The translations under genes and the position numbers were made by a program. From positions 1 through 40,461 of IMG/VR virus record IMGVR_UViG_3300037493_004666: a stretch of DNA of 40,461 nucleotides; one strand, written 5' to 3'. Each line of letters begins with the position of its first letter. The stretch's first letter is position 1. This document shows positions 39,816 to 40,461 of this stretch, piece by piece. The notes beneath the pieces are model-generated. The model saw only the letters and a list, made by a program, of their open reading frames with translations, was not told where the DNA came from and ran no database searches. The DNA comes from a virus.

Positions 39816-40461
39816 TACATGTACTCCCAAACAACAATTTGACCAGAAGTGCCTGCGGCTTGGATAGAATAATTAACCCCATTGCCTCCAATGGAAGCTG
39901 CGCCTGTGGGTCTCTGCGCAACATATCCAGTAGTTTCGGTGTTGCCTGCGCCTGCCCCACCTATCCCGCCATAAACTGTAGCGCAACATGATACAGTGGT
40001 GGCGCCATTATTTCCAGCAGAAAAAGAGATTGGCGCAGACGTGTCCCAGTTTGGAATTCCCCCAGCGCCTGCGGCGACAGTTGTTGCGGCAATACCGCCT
40101 GTTTGGCCTGTCGCAGAATTGCCTCCAGTGCCGCCGCCGCCGCCGCCATAAGCATAAACTGCAGTAGCACCATTTCCTCCTGCGCCTGCTCTGGATGCAG
40201 CACCACCGCCACCGCCACCGCCACCGCCCGGAGAACCATTGCCGCCGGAGCCGCCATTTGCATTAAAGTCGCCGCCAGTTGCAACACCACCAGCAGCGCC
40301 TGTGGTAGTGCTGGCAATGCCGCTGCCGCTTGTAATTGAAATGGTGCTAAATGTGGTTGTCCCGCCTGCCGAACCTGCTGAAGTGCCTCCTGCTCCGACA
40401 GCGTAAGTGTATGTGGCTGCAGGGGAAACGATATATTTTTCAGACCAGCCTGCACCGCCGC
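39815..40461 (-). CDS. Tail fibre, C-terminal glycine-rich part (continuation of the gene starting at 686)
   Basis: This is the 3' part of the wrap-around fibre gene; 40335-40461 duplicates 1-127. The encoded segment is extremely glycine-rich, with a run of nine glycines, a second run of six, and many GG/GNG/GAG steps. It ends in SGQIVVWEYM before TAA at 39815-39817. Short glycine-rich stretches between variable loops recall the polyglycine-II sandwich of gp38-type tail-tip adhesins (established for T-even-like phage S16); similarity here is by composition only. The stop overlaps the next ATG (TAATG), so translation of the following small gene is probably coupled. A 164-residue open frame across 39961-40455 is a shadow. 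Confidence 0.85.
   Translation of the reverse strand, partial: GGAGWSEKYIVSPAATYTYAVGAGGTSAGSAGGTTTFSTISITSGSGIASTTTGAAGGVATGGDFNANGGSGGNGSPGGGGGGGGGAASRAGAGGNGATAVYAYGGGGGGTGGNSATGQTGGIAATTVAAGAGGIPNWDTSAPISFSAGNNGATTVSCCATVYGGIGGAGAGNTETTGYVAQRPTGAASIGGNGVNYSIQAAGTSGQIVVWEYM
40335..40461. repeat. Terminal direct repeat, right copy
   Basis: This is an exact copy of bases 1-127 and should be counted once in the circular genome. It encodes the middle of the glycine-rich tail fibre on the minus strand. Confidence 0.93.

Noticed and set aside
39961-40455. 164-residue open frame on the minus strand
   Set aside because: It is an overlapping frame of the glycine-rich fibre; the fibre frame continues in phase across the contig ends and ends in a typical IVVWEYM.
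1-40461. Lysogeny module, tRNA genes, CRISPR arrays, insertion sequences
   Set aside because: I found no integrase, excisionase or CI-like protein, no tRNA-like cloverleaf, no spaced repeats and no transposase.

Overview
The window is one complete, circularly permuted genome of a tailed dsDNA phage (Caudoviricetes). The HK97-type head genes and the long tape measure protein suggest a siphovirus. Bases 1-127 are repeated exactly at 40335-40461, and a tail-fibre gene reads in frame through that junction. The contig therefore closes into a circle of 40,334 bp, and the repeat is most likely an assembly overlap. The gene content suggests a proteobacterial host, possibly a freshwater betaproteobacterium, but that is a weak inference. 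I recognise no integrase, CI-like repressor, RNA polymerase, tRNA or CRISPR array, so a virulent lifestyle using host RNA polymerase is likely.

The genome has two arms that diverge from a control region at 24995-25186 and converge on a large bidirectional terminator at 38183-38243. The leftward (minus) arm runs from 24994 down to 1 and, across the circle, on to 38236. In transcription order it carries an archaeo-eukaryotic-type primase, four small genes, a zinc-ribbon protein, an SF3-like helicase with an AT-hook-like segment, an HNH nuclease, small and large terminase, portal and prohead protease. Next come two tandem HK97-fold capsid paralogues, head-tail connector genes, two tandem tail-tube paralogues, a tail chaperone pair joined by a -1 frameshift site (A AAA AAC), tape measure, baseplate/tip proteins, a GNAT acetyltransferase, a J-like tip protein, a glycine-rich tail fibre, a cupin, and a holin/M15 endolysin lysis cassette. 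Most neighbours overlap through ATGA or TAATG, so translational coupling is likely throughout.

The rightward (plus) arm (25187-38180) carries a zinc-finger protein, a DUF932 protein, a 30-residue membrane peptide, a flavoprotein, ThyX, a HAD phosphatase fused to a MazG/DUF6378-like domain, an SDR dehydrogenase, a VOC-fold protein, a DnaQ-type exonuclease, a 940-residue DNA polymerase III alpha (DnaE), a VRR-NUC-like nuclease, an SNF2-type helicase and a 280-residue protein that may bind ssDNA. Together they form a largely self-sufficient replication and thymidylate-supply programme. Polymerase and proofreader are separate polypeptides, and the polymerase PHP metal site looks degenerate.

The main points that go beyond routine annotation are: a leader cassette repeated three times in the rightward arm (CATAAT-like box, then a stem-loop starting about where transcription should start, then a ribosome site); a nonamer ACC(A/G)AGATT clustered only in the two main control regions; tandem duplication of both capsid and tail-tube genes; a 12-bp hairpin between the capsid genes; the canonical slippery heptamer; and the wrap-around fibre gene whose tip resembles polyglycine-rich adhesins.
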